Shown here: one piece after another, positions 63,765 through 64,000 of the stretch
Position numbering within the stretch: the stretch's first letter is position 1
Layout of the letters: each line of letters begins with the position of its first letter
DNA from: Cohnella sp. GbtcB17
GTDB lineage: Bacteria; Bacillota; Bacilli; Paenibacillales; Paenibacillaceae
Length of the DNA: 64,000 nucleotides
Direction: 5' to 3'
Assembly: GCF_019091135.1 (NCBI RefSeq)
Contig: NZ_JAGXJW010000003.1
Coordinates: forward strand, 1 to 64,000
Notes under the pieces: model-generated
The model's input: only the letters and a program-made list of their open reading frames with translations
Told to the model about the DNA's origin: nothing
The model's database searches: none
Made by a program: the position numbers and the translations under genes

Positions 63765-64000
63765 TTATTTCTCCACGTTCCGGTCATAGCCGGCCTGCTT
63801 GATTTGCAGCCATTCCTGAAGGCCGAGACGATCCAATTCCTTGAGATAGCCGTCCCATTCCTTGTCGACCTTGCCGCTTTGCATCCACTCCGTCCGCTTC
63901 TGCAGCACATACGGCATCATGTCGGCCTCGATCGCGGAGAGACGGTCCAGCTCATCCGCCGAGAAAAATACGCGCGGATAAATCTGCTGCGCCTTCATGT
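63765..64000 (-). CDS. Extracellular solute-binding protein, C-terminal fragment (partial)
   Basis: The last 78 or so residues of a protein that continues past the right edge. QIYPRVFFSADELDRLSAIEADMMPYVLQKRTEWMQSGKVDKEWDGYLKELDRLGLQEWLQIKQAGYDRN is the usual C-terminus of LplA-type sugar-binding lipoproteins (written here in pieces: QIYPRVFFSADELDRL, then VDKEWDGYLKELDRLGL). It is followed at 22 bp by the GH32 gene and is the likely fructo-oligosaccharide receptor. Confidence 0.8.
   Translation of the reverse strand, partial: MKAQQIYPRVFFSADELDRLSAIEADMMPYVLQKRTEWMQSGKVDKEWDGYLKELDRLGLQEWLQIKQAGYDRNVEK

Overview
The window looks like chromosome of a high-GC, spore-former-type Bacillota, most likely Paenibacillaceae (Paenibacillus or Cohnella). 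The evidence is family content: YesM/YesN two-component systems beside LplA/LplB/LplC-type sugar ABC transporters, many glycoside hydrolases with multi-domain secreted architectures, MalT-like LuxR regulators, AGGAGG-type ribosome binding sites and sigma-A promoters. No rRNA, tRNA, transposase, phage gene or CRISPR array was recognised. Most genes lie on the minus strand.

Layout. 1-5.9 kb: the 5' part of a very large GLUG-repeat surface protein, running off the left edge, behind a MalT-like regulator. 6.1-15.7 kb: a tightly coupled six-gene operon, with transcription order multi-domain HPT/REC/GGDEF/REC protein, HEAT-repeat membrane protein, family 2 glycosyltransferase, membrane-anchored glycosidase-like protein, CheY-like regulator and hybrid histidine kinase. 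It reads as a phosphorelay built into a polysaccharide-synthesis locus. 15.9-26.2 kb: a sugar-uptake locus (YesM kinase, YesN regulator, binding protein, two permeases, GH106-like glycosidase). 26.4-33.6 kb: an AraC regulator with proline dehydrogenase, then small regulatory modules (Fra-like protein, frameshifted flavin reductase, ArsR/AHSA1 pair, XRE-cupin/MFS pair, ECF sigma/anti-sigma pair). 33.7-35.2 kb holds gene remnants around an acyltransferase. 35.3-37.7 kb: a HisD-family dehydrogenase and LacI regulator sharing an operator. 37.9-49.4 kb: a lipoprotein, a CDF transporter, a second MalT-like regulator with its DUF4386 neighbour, a LysR regulator divergent from a PurA paralog, a GH51 arabinofuranosidase, DinB and cupin genes. 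49.5-64 kb: a secreted DUF4832 protein with a Pro-Thr linker and binding modules, an orphan binding-protein/sensor-kinase pair, a LacI regulator, and a fructan locus (secreted multi-domain GH32, ROK fructokinase, cytoplasmic GH32, and the end of a binding protein that leaves the window).

How it fits together. The dominant theme is sensing, uptake and hydrolysis of plant-type polysaccharides, with extracellular surface proteins and one locus that probably makes a polysaccharide. Promoters with visible operators let several local regulators be linked to targets: MalT-like regulator 1 to the GLUG gene, MalT-like regulator 2 to the DUF4386 gene, ArsR to itself, LacI-1 to itself and the HisD-like gene, LacI-2 to itself and perhaps the binding-protein/kinase pair.

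The most unusual non-coding features are two unrelated intergenic tandem arrays that both have 51-bp units. The second (12 units) keeps a hairpin in nearly every unit and sits between a kinase stop codon and an intrinsic terminator, so it is probably transcribed as a structured 3' untranslated region. All function assignments come from reading motifs; no database search was run.
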